A stretch of 64,000 bases of DNA from DAHUYF01 sp035623985 (GCA_035623985.1 DASPSJ010000053.1:1-64000), one strand, 5' to 3'. Numbered from the stretch's first letter, positions 16,984 through 26,992 are shown. The notes: a model not told the origin generated them from the sequence alone. Translations and numbers: made by a program.

Positions 16984-18978
16984 TCAATGAGCATGGACAT
17001 GGACATGCGGCTGCTGCTCCTGCAGCGGTAGCTGCGCCAGACGATCGAGCTGCGCCAGCAGCGCTGCCGTATCGGCGGGTTCCGCCATCCAGCGCGCCCG
17101 CAGGAAACCGGCGCGGTCGATCAGGAATTCGCAGGGCCCCGATCCGTTGTCGAAGAGCGCATAGGCGCCTGCCGTATCGGCGCCGGTGGCGGCGGCAAAA
17201 TCGGGCAGGTCCGTCGGGTCTTCGGCATCTTCGGCCGCGGCATCGGCCGGCACCGCGAGAAGGCCGAGGCCGGCGGAAGCGAGGCGGCTTTCTGACGATG
17301 CCAGCCGCCGCAGCCGCGGCAGCGAGTCGGGAAGACGATAGAAGACCAGCAGAAGCGGTGTTTTCGTAAATGTCTGTCGCAGCGTAGCCCATTTGCCGCC
17401 GCGCTCGAAGATGAAATCGGGCGCCGGTGGTGCCGGACCAGGCGTGACTTCCGGCAGCAACGCCAGCGGTTGGGCAGAGGCGCGGGTGTGGATGAAGTTG
17501 ATCAGGTCCCAGCGGCCGCGCTCGTCGACGATCGCGGCGAAGCCCGGCATGCCTCCGGCGGGAATGCCCTCGCCGATCCACCAGAAAAGGTCGCCGTCGC
17601 TGTGCGCGAAGATATGCGCGGCCGTCAGGTCGGCCGGCGCCACCGCCGTGCTTTTCGAAAGCGGCCCGTCGCCGCGCCCGCCGGCGCCGTGGCAAGCGGT
17701 GCAGTTGTCGGCGTAAAGCCGCGCGCCGCGCGCGATCGACGGCGCCGTGAAAGGCACCGGCGACTGATAGAAACTGGTGGGATAGGCGGTCACCGCCATG
17801 AGCCGAAGCGGCCACCACACGACGGCGAGAAAGAGGAAGAGCCCGCCAAAGGTTTGTATCGTCCGCCGACGTGGCCAAAACAGGCCATGGCCGAAAAGAG
17901 CAAGGCCACAAAGGGCGAGCGCGCCGGCGATGATCGTCTCGATCTGCGCTCGCGGCGCGGTTTCGATGGTGGCGAGACTAAGCCTGAACGGAAGCGGCCA
18001 GTGCGGCTGGACATGCAGCGCCGGCTGCGTCGTGCCAAGCGCGCCCAGCACCAGGAGAAGCACACCGCCAAGCCCGGCCTCCGCCAGGGCATTGCGTTGC
18101 AACCGCCGCAGCAGAGGGGATGCCGTCCCGGCGGCGGCGCTGCGGGAAAGTTCGGCGGGCAACGATGTCGACCATCGGCGGTTGACCGCGGCAAACGCCA
18201 CCATGATTGAAAACAGTGCCGCCTTGAGCAGCAGCAGATGACCGTAGTCGGAGCCGAGAAGGGCGGGGACGCTGCCGACCAGGGATAGGGTGTCGATCAT
18301 ACCCGTGAGCAGTATGACGCCGATGGCGAGCATCCCCATGAGGGTGAAGCGCCCTGTAACCTCGCGCGCCGCGGCGGCGCAGGCGCCGCCGTCGCTGCGC
18401 CGTGCCGCGGCAAAGAAGAGCACCAGCGGCACGAGGCCGCCGACCCAGGCGCTGGCGGCCAGCATGTGCACCATGTCGCTGCCGAGGTAGAGGTAGCCCA
18501 GCCGGCCGGTCTCCGCCGCGGCATGCCCGACATTGGCAATCATCACCAGCTCCACGGCGCCGAGCCCCAGTGCCGTCCAGAAACCGAAGGCGGCGGAAGC
18601 CGATCCTCGTCGCCCGCCGGCAAGGACCAGGCACAGAGTCAGCAGCAGCGCCAGATACCCCCGCTCCGCCCAAATCTTTCCGAAATCGGTGGTATCCAAT
18701 ACCGTCCCGCAAATATTCTCCGAGAATACCACTGCCAGCGATCGACCGCTTACGCTTCTCGCCTCCATGATCAGCCACAGCAGCCCGGAAAACACGCCCA
18801 GCGCCAGGCTCGTCCAAATCAACCGAAACAGCCGCGTGCGGAACGCGGTCATGCCGCCGCCGTCAAGGTGCTTGCGCAAGGCCGGTTCGGCAGCGAAAGC
18901 GGCAAAAACCAGGCTGCCCGCCAGCGAGAGCAGCGAGGCGAAATGCAGAGCGCGCATGAGGGTCATCAGCGTTTGCAT
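16984..18978 (-). CDS. CopD-family membrane protein fused to cytochrome c and thioredoxin-like domains
   Basis: A 664-residue fusion. Residues 1 to about 400 are a polytopic CopD-like copper-handling membrane domain (LHFASLLSLAGSLVF, WVGGLVPLVLFFA and conserved His in MVHMLAASAW). Residues 410-510 are a class-I cytochrome c with the heme site CTACH (Cys426, Cys429, His430) and a likely axial Met in PAGGMPGF. Residues 515-650 look like a thioredoxin/SCO-like fold (FTKTPLLLVFYRLPD...AYALFDNG..EFLIDRAGFLRARW) without a clear redox CxxC. The end, HVHVHAH, could bind copper. ATG at 18978 has a strong GGGGAGGAG site. The gene stands alone. A role in periplasmic copper delivery or electron transfer is inferred from the domains. 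Confidence 0.8.
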   Translation of the reverse strand: MQTLMTLMRALHFASLLSLAGSLVFAAFAAEPALRKHLDGGGMTAFRTRLFRLIWTSLALGVFSGLLWLIMEARSVSGRSLAVVFSENICGTVLDTTDFGKIWAERGYLALLLTLCLVLAGGRRGSASAAFGFWTALGLGAVELVMIANVGHAAAETGRLGYLYLGSDMVHMLAASAWVGGLVPLVLFFAAARRSDGGACAAAAREVTGRFTLMGMLAIGVILLTGMIDTLSLVGSVPALLGSDYGHLLLLKAALFSIMVAFAAVNRRWSTSLPAELSRSAAAGTASPLLRRLQRNALAEAGLGGVLLLVLGALGTTQPALHVQPHWPLPFRLSLATIETAPRAQIETIIAGALALCGLALFGHGLFWPRRRTIQTFGGLFLFLAVVWWPLRLMAVTAYPTSFYQSPVPFTAPSIARGARLYADNCTACHGAGGRGDGPLSKSTAVAPADLTAAHIFAHSDGDLFWWIGEGIPAGGMPGFAAIVDERGRWDLINFIHTRASAQPLALLPEVTPGPAPPAPDFIFERGGKWATLRQTFTKTPLLLVFYRLPDSLPRLRRLASSESRLASAGLGLLAVPADAAAEDAEDPTDLPDFAAATGADTAGAYALFDNGSGPCEFLIDRAGFLRARWMAEPADTAALLAQLDRLAQLPLQEQQPHVHVHAH

Positions 18979-19188
18979 GCTCTCCTCCCCGGCGCGCTCC
19001 CTCGGTCAGTGGTCGACATCGAATGTTAACGTGCCGCCGCTCGGACGAGCACCGATAGACACGATCCCCGCGACGGGCTTGCGATGGCCGGGCGGTCGGG
19101 GCGTCGGTGCCCGAAGCGGCGGCGGGGTGATGGCGCTCATGGCGCAGGCACGCCATACCGCCGATAGTCTTCGGCGATCTTGGAGGCG

Positions 19189-19833
19189 ATGGATTTTGCC
19201 GCCCAGGATGCCGACACCCCGGTCTTCTGCTATTCCAACGCCGACATCCGCAAGGGCGAGGAGGCCGACGAGGTGTTCCGATTCGTCGACTTCTGGACCC
19301 GCAACCATGGCCGCCCGCCGCGGCATCTCGTCTTCGATTCCAAGCTCATCACCTATCAAGGGCTCGGCCGCCTCGATAAGGCCGGCATCACCTTCATGAC
19401 GCTGCGCCGCCGCTCGCCCAAGCTCCTCGCCGAAGTCCAAGCGCTGCCCGCCTCAGCCTGGCGCACCATCGATCTCGACCTGCCGCAGCGCAAATATCAA
19501 ACGCCACGCGTCTTCGAGCAGAAAGTCAGTTTGCACGGGCGCACCTTCCGCCAGCTCTTTATCACGGATCTCGGCCACGACCAGCCGACCATCCTGCTCA
19601 CCAACGACAGGAGCGCCCCCGCACGGCGGCTGGTCGCTCGTTATGCCAAGCGCATGCTCGTCGAGAACGCGCTCGCCGACGCCGTGCGCTTCTTCCACAT
19701 CGATGCCCTCTCCTCCGCCGTCGGCCTCAAGGTCGACTTCGATATGGCGCTCCTCGTCCTCGCCTCCGGCCTTCTTAACAAACCGGTTGCCGTTCCCTGG
19801 CGGCGCGGACAATCTTTGCGACTCCTCGAATGA
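19189..19833 (+). pseudogene. 5'-truncated DDE transposase remnant (IS4/IS1634-like)
   Basis: About 214 residues matching the C-terminal half of a large DDE transposase of the IS4/IS1634 type: RPPRHLVFDSKLITYQGLGRLDKAGITF and RKYQTPRVFEQ...GRTFRQLFITDLGHDQPTILLTND. The N-terminal half, expected to be several hundred residues, is absent; an in-frame stop lies at 19165-19167. No terminal inverted repeats or target duplication could be found, so this is a decayed fragment. It lies between the CopD fusion and the ABC transporter, marking an old insertion site. Confidence 0.75.
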
Positions 19834-19914
19834 CCAACCAACCCGCCCGCGTTAGGGGAATTCCGCTGCGTGGAAATCCAGGCTAGAAGAGCGGACAACC
19901 GCTCGGGGGACGAA

Positions 19915-20904
19915 ATGCTCTATCGATATTCGGCTGCGCTGTGCATGGTCCTTCTGTCCATAACGCCGGTGCTGGCCCAGGACAAGGTGACCTTTGGTAC
20001 AGATTGGAAGGCCGAGGCGGAGCATGGCGGCTATTACCAGGCGATCGCCACGGGGATCTATCGCCAACACGGCCTGGAAGTGACGCTGCGCCAGGGCGGA
20101 CCGCAGGTGAACCATGCACAGCTCCTGGCGGCCGGTCGGCTCGATTTCAACGAGGCGCCGAATTCCTTCATCGCGCTCAATTTCGTCAACGAGAAAATCC
20201 CCATGCTGGCGGTGGCGGCGATGTTCCAGAAGGACCCCTCGGTGCTCATCGCCCATCGCGGCGTCGGCAATGACACTCTCGCCGCGCTCAAGGGCAAGCC
20301 GATCATGATCAGCGCCGACACCCGCGTCGGCTGGTGGCTCTTCCTCAAGGCCAAGTTCGGCTACAGCGACGACCAGATCCGTCCCTATGCCTTCAACGTC
20401 GCCCCCTTCCTCGTCGACAAGCAGGCGGTGCAGCAGGGCTATCTCACCAGCGAGCCTTTCCTCGTCGAGCAACAGGGCGAGCAGCCGCTCGTCTTCCTTC
20501 TCGCCGATGCCGGCTATACCAGCTACGCCTCGGTCATCCAGACCTCGCGCAAGCTGGTCGAGCAGAAGCCCGATCTGGTGCAGCGTTTCGTCGATGCCAG
20601 CATCGAGGGCTGGTACAGCTATCTCTACGGCGATCCCACGCCAGCGAACGCGCTCATCAAGAAGGACAATCCGGAAATGACGGACGCGCTGCTCGCCTAT
20701 GCCATGGCGCACCTCAAGCAATACGGCATCGTCGACAGCGGCGAGGCCGAGAAGAACGGCATCGGCACGATGAACGATGCGCGCTGGGAGAATTTCTTTG
20801 AGGTCATGGCAAAGCAGGGTCTCTATCCCCAGACGCTGGACTTTCATCAAGCCTATACGCTGCGCTTTATCGGCAAGCGCGTCGGCATGACCCTCAAGAA
20901 ATAG
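19915..20904 (+). CDS. ABC transporter substrate-binding protein (NMT1/SsuA/TauA-like)
   Basis: Periplasmic binding protein of 329 residues. A signal peptide covers about residues 1-21, ending in VLAQ. The mature part starts with VTFGTDWKAEAEHGGYYQA and has GIYRQHGLEVTLRQGGP followed by the QLLAAGRLDF loop, characteristic of the NMT1/THI5-like fold that binds thiamine precursors, sulfonates, nitrate or aromatic compounds. The substrate cannot be told from sequence alone. ATG at 19915 follows GGGGGA; an upstream in-frame GTG at 19870 lacks the signal peptide. First gene of a tight three-gene operon. Confidence 0.87.
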   Translation: MLYRYSAALCMVLLSITPVLAQDKVTFGTDWKAEAEHGGYYQAIATGIYRQHGLEVTLRQGGPQVNHAQLLAAGRLDFNEAPNSFIALNFVNEKIPMLAVAAMFQKDPSVLIAHRGVGNDTLAALKGKPIMISADTRVGWWLFLKAKFGYSDDQIRPYAFNVAPFLVDKQAVQQGYLTSEPFLVEQQGEQPLVFLLADAGYTSYASVIQTSRKLVEQKPDLVQRFVDASIEGWYSYLYGDPTPANALIKKDNPEMTDALLAYAMAHLKQYGIVDSGEAEKNGIGTMNDARWENFFEVMAKQGLYPQTLDFHQAYTLRFIGKRVGMTLKK

Positions 20905-20911
20905 ACGGGCG

Positions 20912-21672
<761 letters not shown>

Positions 21673-21676
<4 letters not shown>

Positions 21677-22461
21677 ACGGACGCTTCGTCAAGTTTGTCG
21701 CGCCGCTCGCGGTGGGCTTGCTTTTTATCCTGGGCTGGGAGGTCCTGGTCAGGCTCGAGCGGATTCCGACCTATGTGCTGCCCGGCCCGCTGCTGGTGGC
21801 GGAGACGCTGTGGCGCGACGGACCGAGCCTTTTGGGTTCGCTGCTGGTGACCTTGCGCATCACGCTGGCGGCACTGGCGGCCGCGGTGGTCCTGGGCGGC
21901 GCGCTCGCCATTCTCTTCTCCCAATCGCGCCCGCTGGAGATCAGCCTCTTCCCCTATGCGGTGATCTTGCAGGTGACGCCGATCGTCGCGATCGCTCCGC
22001 TCATCATCATCTGGCTCAAGGACCAGGTGTTTTTGTCGCTGCTGGTCTGCGCCTGGATCGTCGCCTTCTTTCCGATCGTCGCCAACACCACGCTCGGCCT
22101 CAACAGCGCCGATCGCAACCTCGTCGATCTTTTCCGGCTCTACGGCGCGTCGCGCTGGCAGACGCTGCGCTATCTGCGTTTGCCGACGGCGCTGCCTTAT
22201 TTTCTCACCGGCACGCGCATCAGCGGCGGCCTCGCCCTCATTGGCGCCGTGGTGGCGGAATTCGTCGCCGGCACGGGCGGCACCGATACCGGCCTCGCCT
22301 CGCGCATTCTGGAGGCGGGCTACAGGCTGGAGATGCCGCGCCTCTTCGCCGCCTTGCTGCTGCTGGCGGCGACCGGCATCACCATCTTTGCGGTATTGAG
22401 CTGGCTTTCACGGCGGCTTATCGGCCACTGGCACGAGAGCGCGTTGTGGCCGGAGGAATAA
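21673..22461 (+). CDS. ABC transporter permease (SsuC/TauC/ThiX-like)
   Basis: Inner-membrane permease of 262 residues with about six helices. The cytoplasmic coupling loop is intact: YGASRWQTLRYLRLPTALPYFLTGTRISGGLALIGAVVAEF contains the EAA-type motif. ATG at 21673 overlaps the ATPase stop (ATGA), which fixes the start and shows translational coupling; the longer open frame into the ATPase gene is not used. It completes the importer; substrate unknown. Confidence 0.92.
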
Positions 22462-22476
22462 GTCCGACCGGCGCCG

Positions 22477-22872
22477 TCAGGAGAAGATGTTGAGGAGATA
22501 ACCCTGCATCTGCTGCGCCGTTCGGATCACCTTGAGATTGGCGTCATAGGAGATGCTGGCGATGTTGGCGTTGACGAGCTGCTGGGCCAGATCGACGTTG
22601 GGCGCGGCGACGGTGCCGCTGCTGTTGGCGTAGGGCGAGTTGGGATCGTAGGAGGGGATGCTCGCCGGCGTCACCGGCTGCTCCACCGCCTGTGTTCCGC
22701 CGCCGGGTGTCGCGGTTTGCGCGACATCGATCGGCTGATAGGGCTGCGGCGCCCCGGGCTCGGGCGTCAGGGGCGCCGTGTCCTGGCTGTTGGCGATATT
22801 GCTCGCAGCCGCGGCAAGCCGCTGGCTGGCCGCATTCAAGCCCGAAACGGCGATGGAGATAGGATCGCCCAT
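22477..22872 (-). CDS. FlgC-like protein, stand-alone
   Basis: A 131-residue protein with both halves of the flagellar rod family: N-terminal GLNAASQRLAAAASNIANSQDT and C-terminal APNVDLAQQLVNANIASISYDANLKVIRTAQQMQGYLLNIF. The middle is a short Pro/Gln/Thr-rich linker, so it resembles a reduced FlgC proximal-rod protein. No other flagellar gene is nearby, and the ABC transporter ends 15 bases away on the other strand. It may be a domesticated relative used outside the flagellum. ATG at 22872 has only a weak ribosome binding site; an in-frame start lies at 22899. Confidence 0.72.
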   Translation of the reverse strand: MGDPISIAVSGLNAASQRLAAAASNIANSQDTAPLTPEPGAPQPYQPIDVAQTATPGGGTQAVEQPVTPASIPSYDPNSPYANSSGTVAAPNVDLAQQLVNANIASISYDANLKVIRTAQQMQGYLLNIFS

Positions 22873-22945
22873 GGCAATAAATCTGGGGCGGCGCCGCACC
22901 TAAAGCGAGCCCTATCGCCGCGGATTTTACCGGTATTTTAGCGAT

Positions 22946-23902
22946 CTACTCGCCGGCGAGCCGCAGCGGCGCGGCGGGCAGGCGCGCCACGGCACGCTCC
23001 AGCCGCTGGAGGAGCTGCGTCAGCTCGGCCTGGTCGGCGGCGTCGAGCGCCGGGCCCGGCGCGCGGACCCGCGCGCTGGCGATAATGCCGCGCCGGCGCA
23101 GGACCTCCTTGCGCAAGGCGAGGCCGATGCCCGGCTGCAGCTCGTGCCGCACCAGCGGCAGATAGGCGTCGAACGCGTCCTCGGCGCCCTCCCGGTCGCC
23201 GGCGGCAAAGCGCCGGCACACCTCGACCAGCATCTCCGGAAAGGCAAAGCCGGTCATCGCGCCGTCGGCGCCGCGGGCCAGCTCTTGCGGCAGGTGGATG
23301 CCGCCATTGCCGGCGAGGATGCTGATGCGCCGCTTGCGCTCGGCGTCGGCGGCCCGCACGGCCGCGAGCTTGCGCAGTCCCGGCGATTCCTCGTGCTTCA
23401 ACATCTTCAGGCTGGGAAAATCGGCAAAGCAGCGGTTGATCAGCCCCGCCGACATGAAGACCTGGGTGAGCTGCGGGTAATCCTGCAGCACCACCGGGAT
23501 GTCGGGTCCGAGTTCCCTCACCACGCCCTCGATGTAGCCATGGATTTGCTCATCGGTCTTGAGGCCGCTGGCGGGCGCCACCATGACGCCGGCCGCGCCG
23601 AGAGCCATGACGCGGCGGGCAAAATCGCCGAGCAGCTTGAGGCCGGGACTGCTCACGCCGACAATGATCGGCACGCGCCCCCGCACCCGGTTGAGGCAAT
23701 GTGCGGCGAACGCCTCGGACTCCGCGGTCGAGAGCTTCGGTGCCTCGCCGAAGACGCCGAGAATGGTCATGCCATCGACGCCGCAGCCGAGATAGAAATC
23801 CATCAGCCGGTCGGTCGAGGACCAGTCCATCTCGCCGCCATCGGTGAAGGGCGTGGCCGAAATGACGTAGACGCCACGGGCGGTTTCGTCGAGCAGGGGC
23901 AT
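22946..23902 (-). CDS. DapA-family (dihydrodipicolinate synthase-like) aldolase
   Basis: A (beta/alpha)8 Schiff-base aldolase or lyase of 318 residues in the DapA/N-acetylneuraminate lyase superfamily. It shows the opening GVYVISATPFTDGGEMDW, the substrate loop ILGVFGEAPKL in place of the usual GTTGE, the VVLQDYPQ strand with the conserved Tyr, and LKMLKHEES whose first or second Lys forms the Schiff base. Catalysis of a pyruvate-type aldol reaction is expected, but the substrate is unclear; the absence of neighbouring lysine genes argues against true DapA. ATG at 23902 follows GAGG. Confidence 0.83.
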   Translation of the reverse strand: MPLLDETARGVYVISATPFTDGGEMDWSSTDRLMDFYLGCGVDGMTILGVFGEAPKLSTAESEAFAAHCLNRVRGRVPIIVGVSSPGLKLLGDFARRVMALGAAGVMVAPASGLKTDEQIHGYIEGVVRELGPDIPVVLQDYPQLTQVFMSAGLINRCFADFPSLKMLKHEESPGLRKLAAVRAADAERKRRISILAGNGGIHLPQELARGADGAMTGFAFPEMLVEVCRRFAAGDREGAEDAFDAYLPLVRHELQPGIGLALRKEVLRRRGIIASARVRAPGPALDAADQAELTQLLQRLERAVARLPAAPLRLAGE

Positions 23903-24013
23903 GGCGGCCTCGCTGAAAGGGAGGGCGCCGAGTATAGCGTTCGCCGCCCCCGCCCGCACCCTTGAGGGGCGGGAGGGGCGAGAGACAGATCGCCGCAGCC
24001 CGAAGCGCCGGGG

Positions 24014-24472
24014 TCAGAGTGCCGGGATCAGCACCACCACCAGCTCGGCGATGCAGGCCGGACGCTTGGAGCCTTCGAGCGTCACGGTGGCCTCCGAGGT
24101 CATGCGCACGCCCTTCGGCGTCTCCTCGATTTCGGCGAGCCGGATGAGGGCCTTGATGCGGCTGCCGCTGGGCACGGGCTGGATGAAGCGCACCTTGTTG
24201 CAGCCATAGTTGAGCCGCGCCGCGACTTTTTCTACGTGGAAGATCTTGTCGATGAGGCGCGGGATCAACGACAGCGTCAGAAAGCCGTGGGCGATAGTGC
24301 CGCCGAAGGGCGAGGCCTTGGCGCGCTCGCGGTCGACATGGATCCATTGAAAGTCGTCGGTCGCCTCGGCAAACCGGTCGATCATTTCCTGGCTGACCGT
24401 CATCCACTCGCTTTCGCCGATTGTCTGGCCGAGGGCGGTCTTCAATTCCTGGATATCGGCAAACTGACGCAT
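24014..24472 (-). CDS. MaoC-like (R)-specific enoyl-CoA hydratase
   Basis: A 152-residue hot-dog-fold protein. The hydratase-2 motif is complete: DDFQWIHVDRERAKASPFGGTIAHGFLTLSL, with the catalytic Asp and His. Such enzymes add water to enoyl-CoA thioesters in fatty-acid or polyhydroxyalkanoate metabolism. ATG at 24472 follows AGGA; in-frame codons back to 24553 run through the thiolase upstream region and lack a start signal. It is divergent from the thiolase gene that begins at 24601, so the two may be co-regulated. Confidence 0.86.
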   Translation of the reverse strand: MRQFADIQELKTALGQTIGESEWMTVSQEMIDRFAEATDDFQWIHVDRERAKASPFGGTIAHGFLTLSLIPRLIDKIFHVEKVAARLNYGCNKVRFIQPVPSGSRIKALIRLAEIEETPKGVRMTSEATVTLEGSKRPACIAELVVVLIPAL

Positions 24473-24600
24473 CGGTGAAATCCTGTTCTGGCGGCGCAAC
24501 GGGCTATTCTTCCCCCAAAGCGTGCGCAGCGTCCAGCGCGCAGGGGTTGACACCGCCGGGAGCGTGGGCGAGGCTGCCCTAAAATCACGAGGAGAGGCCC

Positions 24601-25779
24601 ATGAGAGAAGCGGTCATCGTCTCGACGGCGCGGACGCCCATCGGCAAGGCGGTGCGCGGCGCTTTCAACAACACCCATGGCGCCACCATAACGGGCCATG
24701 TCATCCAGAAGGCCGTCGAGCGCGCCAAGGTCGAGCCCGACGAGGTCGAGGACGTCGTTATCGGCTGCGCCAATCCCGAAGGCGCCACCGGCCACAACAT
24801 CGCGCGCGACGCGGCGCTGCGCGCCGGCCTGCCGGTGACGGTGCCGGGCGAGACGATCAATCGTTTCTGCAGCTCGGGCCTGATGGCGATCAGTATCGCC
24901 TCCCAGCGCGTCATGGTCGACGGCATCGACGTGGCGGTGGGGGGCGGCGTCGAATCCATCAGCCTCGTCCAATACAACATGAACAAGCACCGCTTCGCCG
25001 ACGAGTGGCTGTTGGAGCACAAGCCCGACATCTACATGACGATGATCGAGACCGCCGACGTCGTGGCGCAGCGCTATCAGGTGACGCGCGAGCAGCAGGA
25101 CGCGTTCGCGCTCTTGAGCCAGCAGCGCACCGCCGCGGCGCAGAAGGCCGGACGCTTCGATGCCGAGATCGTGCCGATGAAGACGATCAAGCTGATGACC
25201 GACAAGGAAGGCACCAAAACCTGGACCGAAGAGGTCACCCTCGCCAAGGATGAAGGCAACCGTCCCGACACGACCGCGCAGGGCCTGGCGGCGCTGAAGC
25301 CGGTGCGGGAAGGCGGCTACATCACCGCCGGCAATGCCAGCCAGCTTTCCGACGGCGCTTCGGCTTGCGTCGTCATGGATGCGAAGGTCGCCGAAAAGCG
25401 CGGCCTCGAGCCGCTCGGCATCTACCGCGGCATGGCGGTGGCGGGTTGCGAGCCGGACGAAATGGGCATCGGTCCCGTCTTCGCGGTGCCGAAGCTGCTG
25501 AAGCAGCACGGACTCAAGATCGGCGATATCGACATCTGGGAGCTCAACGAAGCCTTTGCCGTCCAGGCGCTCTATTGCCGCGACCGCCTCGGCATCGACC
25601 CCGCCAGGTTCAACGTCGATGGCGGCGCCATTTCGGTCGGCCACCCCTATGGGATGAGCGGCGCCAGGCTCACCGGCCACGCGCTCATCGAAGGCAAGCG
25701 CCGCGGCGCCAAATACGCCGTCGTCACCATGTGCATCGGCGGCGGCATGGGCGCGGCGGGGCTGTTCGAGATCGCGTGA
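24601..25779 (+). CDS. Thiolase (acetyl-CoA acyltransferase)
   Basis: Degradative/biosynthetic thiolase of 392 residues. The acyl-carrying Cys90 lies in NRFCSSGLMA, and the C-terminal catalytic pair is His348 in GHPYGMSG and Cys378 in CIGGGMGAA; NEAF is also conserved. It cleaves 3-ketoacyl-CoA or condenses acetyl-CoA. ATG at 24601 follows GGAGAGG. The neighbouring MaoC hydratase and SDR suggest a fatty-acid or butanoate pathway, with the reductase and hydratase on the opposite strand. Confidence 0.92.
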   Translation: MREAVIVSTARTPIGKAVRGAFNNTHGATITGHVIQKAVERAKVEPDEVEDVVIGCANPEGATGHNIARDAALRAGLPVTVPGETINRFCSSGLMAISIASQRVMVDGIDVAVGGGVESISLVQYNMNKHRFADEWLLEHKPDIYMTMIETADVVAQRYQVTREQQDAFALLSQQRTAAAQKAGRFDAEIVPMKTIKLMTDKEGTKTWTEEVTLAKDEGNRPDTTAQGLAALKPVREGGYITAGNASQLSDGASACVVMDAKVAEKRGLEPLGIYRGMAVAGCEPDEMGIGPVFAVPKLLKQHGLKIGDIDIWELNEAFAVQALYCRDRLGIDPARFNVDGGAISVGHPYGMSGARLTGHALIEGKRRGAKYAVVTMCIGGGMGAAGLFEIA

Positions 25780-25799
25780 AAAGAAAGTTGTCAGTTATC

Positions 25800-25840
25800 A
25801 GTTCTCAGTGATCAGTGGCGGCGCAGCCGAACTGAGAACT
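25800..25840. terminator. Bidirectional hairpin between convergent genes
   Basis: AGTTCTCAGT at 25800-25809 and ACTGAGAACT at 25831-25840 form a perfect 10-bp stem with a 21-base loop between the convergent thiolase and SDR genes. The surrounding 60 bases are rich in the repeated unit TCAGT/ACTGA (for example CAGTTATCAG and GACGACTGACGAC), which looks like a dispersed repeat used as a terminator region. Confidence 0.5.
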
Positions 25841-25855
25841 GACGACTGACGACTT

Positions 25856-26626
25856 CTATCCTCTTCCGGCGATGGTCACGCCGCCGTCGATCACCAAGGT
25901 CTGGCCAGTGATGAAGCGGCCGGCGGAGGAGGCGAGTAGGACGGCCATGCCGGCGATATCCACCGGCTCGCCAATGATGCCCAGCGGCGATTGCTTCAGG
26001 GTCTGAGCCAGGACTTCCTTGTTCTCCCAGAGCGCGCGGGCGAAATCGGTCTTGACCAGGCCGGGAGCGATGGCGTTGACGCGGATATTGTGCGCGCCCC
26101 ATTCGACCGCGAGGTTGCGCGCGAGCTGCATGTCGGCCGCCTTGGAAATGCCGTAGGCGCCGAGCGTCGAGCTGCCGCGCAGCCCGCCGATGCTCGAGAT
26201 GATGATGACGGCGCCGTCCTTGCGCTTCGCCATGGCGGGAATGACGAAGTTGCAGAGCCAGAGGTTGCTGCGGATGTTGCTGTCCATGATGCGGTCGAAG
26301 GCATCATCCCCGATGCCGGCGAGCGGGCCGTAATAGGGGTTGACCGCGGCATTGCAGACCAGGATGTCGATTTGGCCAAAGGCCTTGATGGATTGATCGA
26401 CGAGATTCTGAAGCGCCGCCTTGTCGCCGATATGAGCCGGAATTGCCACCGCCTTGCCACCGGCTTTCTTGATGCCGGCGACCACTTCTTCGCAGGCCGG
26501 CGCCTTGCGGCTCGATATCACGACGTTGGCGCCGAACAACGCCAACTGTTCGGCGATCGCCCGGCCGATGCCTTTAGAGGATCCGGTTATGACCGCGGTC
26601 TTGCCGGTGATATCGAAAATCGACAT
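25856..26626 (-). CDS. Short-chain dehydrogenase/reductase
   Basis: Rossmann-fold oxidoreductase of 256 residues. NAD(P) binding: TGSSKGIGRAIAEQLA at about residues 12-27; then NAAVNPYY, catalytic Ser in ISSIGGLRG, Tyr and Lys in AYGISKAADMQ, and the C-terminal GQTLVIDGGVT. The C-terminus AGMAVLLASSAGRFITG is that of the 3-oxoacyl-ACP reductase/glucose-dehydrogenase group. ATG at 26626 has GAGGGC upstream. It converges with the thiolase, with which it could share a pathway. Substrate unknown. Confidence 0.87.
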   Translation of the reverse strand: MSIFDITGKTAVITGSSKGIGRAIAEQLALFGANVVISSRKAPACEEVVAGIKKAGGKAVAIPAHIGDKAALQNLVDQSIKAFGQIDILVCNAAVNPYYGPLAGIGDDAFDRIMDSNIRSNLWLCNFVIPAMAKRKDGAVIIISSIGGLRGSSTLGAYGISKAADMQLARNLAVEWGAHNIRVNAIAPGLVKTDFARALWENKEVLAQTLKQSPLGIIGEPVDIAGMAVLLASSAGRFITGQTLVIDGGVTIAGRG

Positions 26627-26791
26627 GCTTGCCCTCGTCTTCCTCACCTGTCGCCGGCGTCTCTCGGCCTGCGGGGCAGGCTAGTCGATTGTCGTTGCCG
26701 CTGCCATCCCCCTGGGGGTAAAGAAGGTTGAGCAGGCAACGGCTGCCGTCCCGCGCGAAAACGGAGCAATCGCCGGTTGAGAGGTGATGAA

Positions 26792-26983
26792 ATGCGAAGA
26801 ATGGGAGTAGCCGTGGCGGTGTTGTTGTTGTTGTCCGCTTGCGCCGGCGGCAATGCCATCGATCCGGCGCAGGATCAGATCGAAGCCGCCGAGCAGCAGA
26901 AGAACTGCGCCGACCCCAAATGGAAGGAGGCGCATCTCGGCGTCTGGTACAACGTCTGCCGTCCCAACGCCGCCGTGCGCTAG
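26792..26983 (+). CDS. Small lipoprotein, 63 aa
   Basis: A short exported lipoprotein. The N-terminal hydrophobic segment MGVAVAVLLLLSAC ends in the lipobox LSAC, with Cys17 predicted to be lipidated. The mature part of about 46 residues has two further cysteines (QKNCADPKW and WYNVCRPN), perhaps a disulfide. I do not recognise a function. ATG at 26792 follows GAGGTGAT; an in-frame TTG at 26777 is less likely. Confidence 0.65.
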   Translation: MRRMGVAVAVLLLLSACAGGNAIDPAQDQIEAAEQQKNCADPKWKEAHLGVWYNVCRPNAAVR

Positions 26984-26992
26984 GCGGGAGGC

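Noticed and set aside
25790..25855. Possible CRISPR-like short repeats (TCAGT units)
   Set aside because: The units are 5-7 bases, irregular and without spacers of fixed length; they form a terminator hairpin instead.
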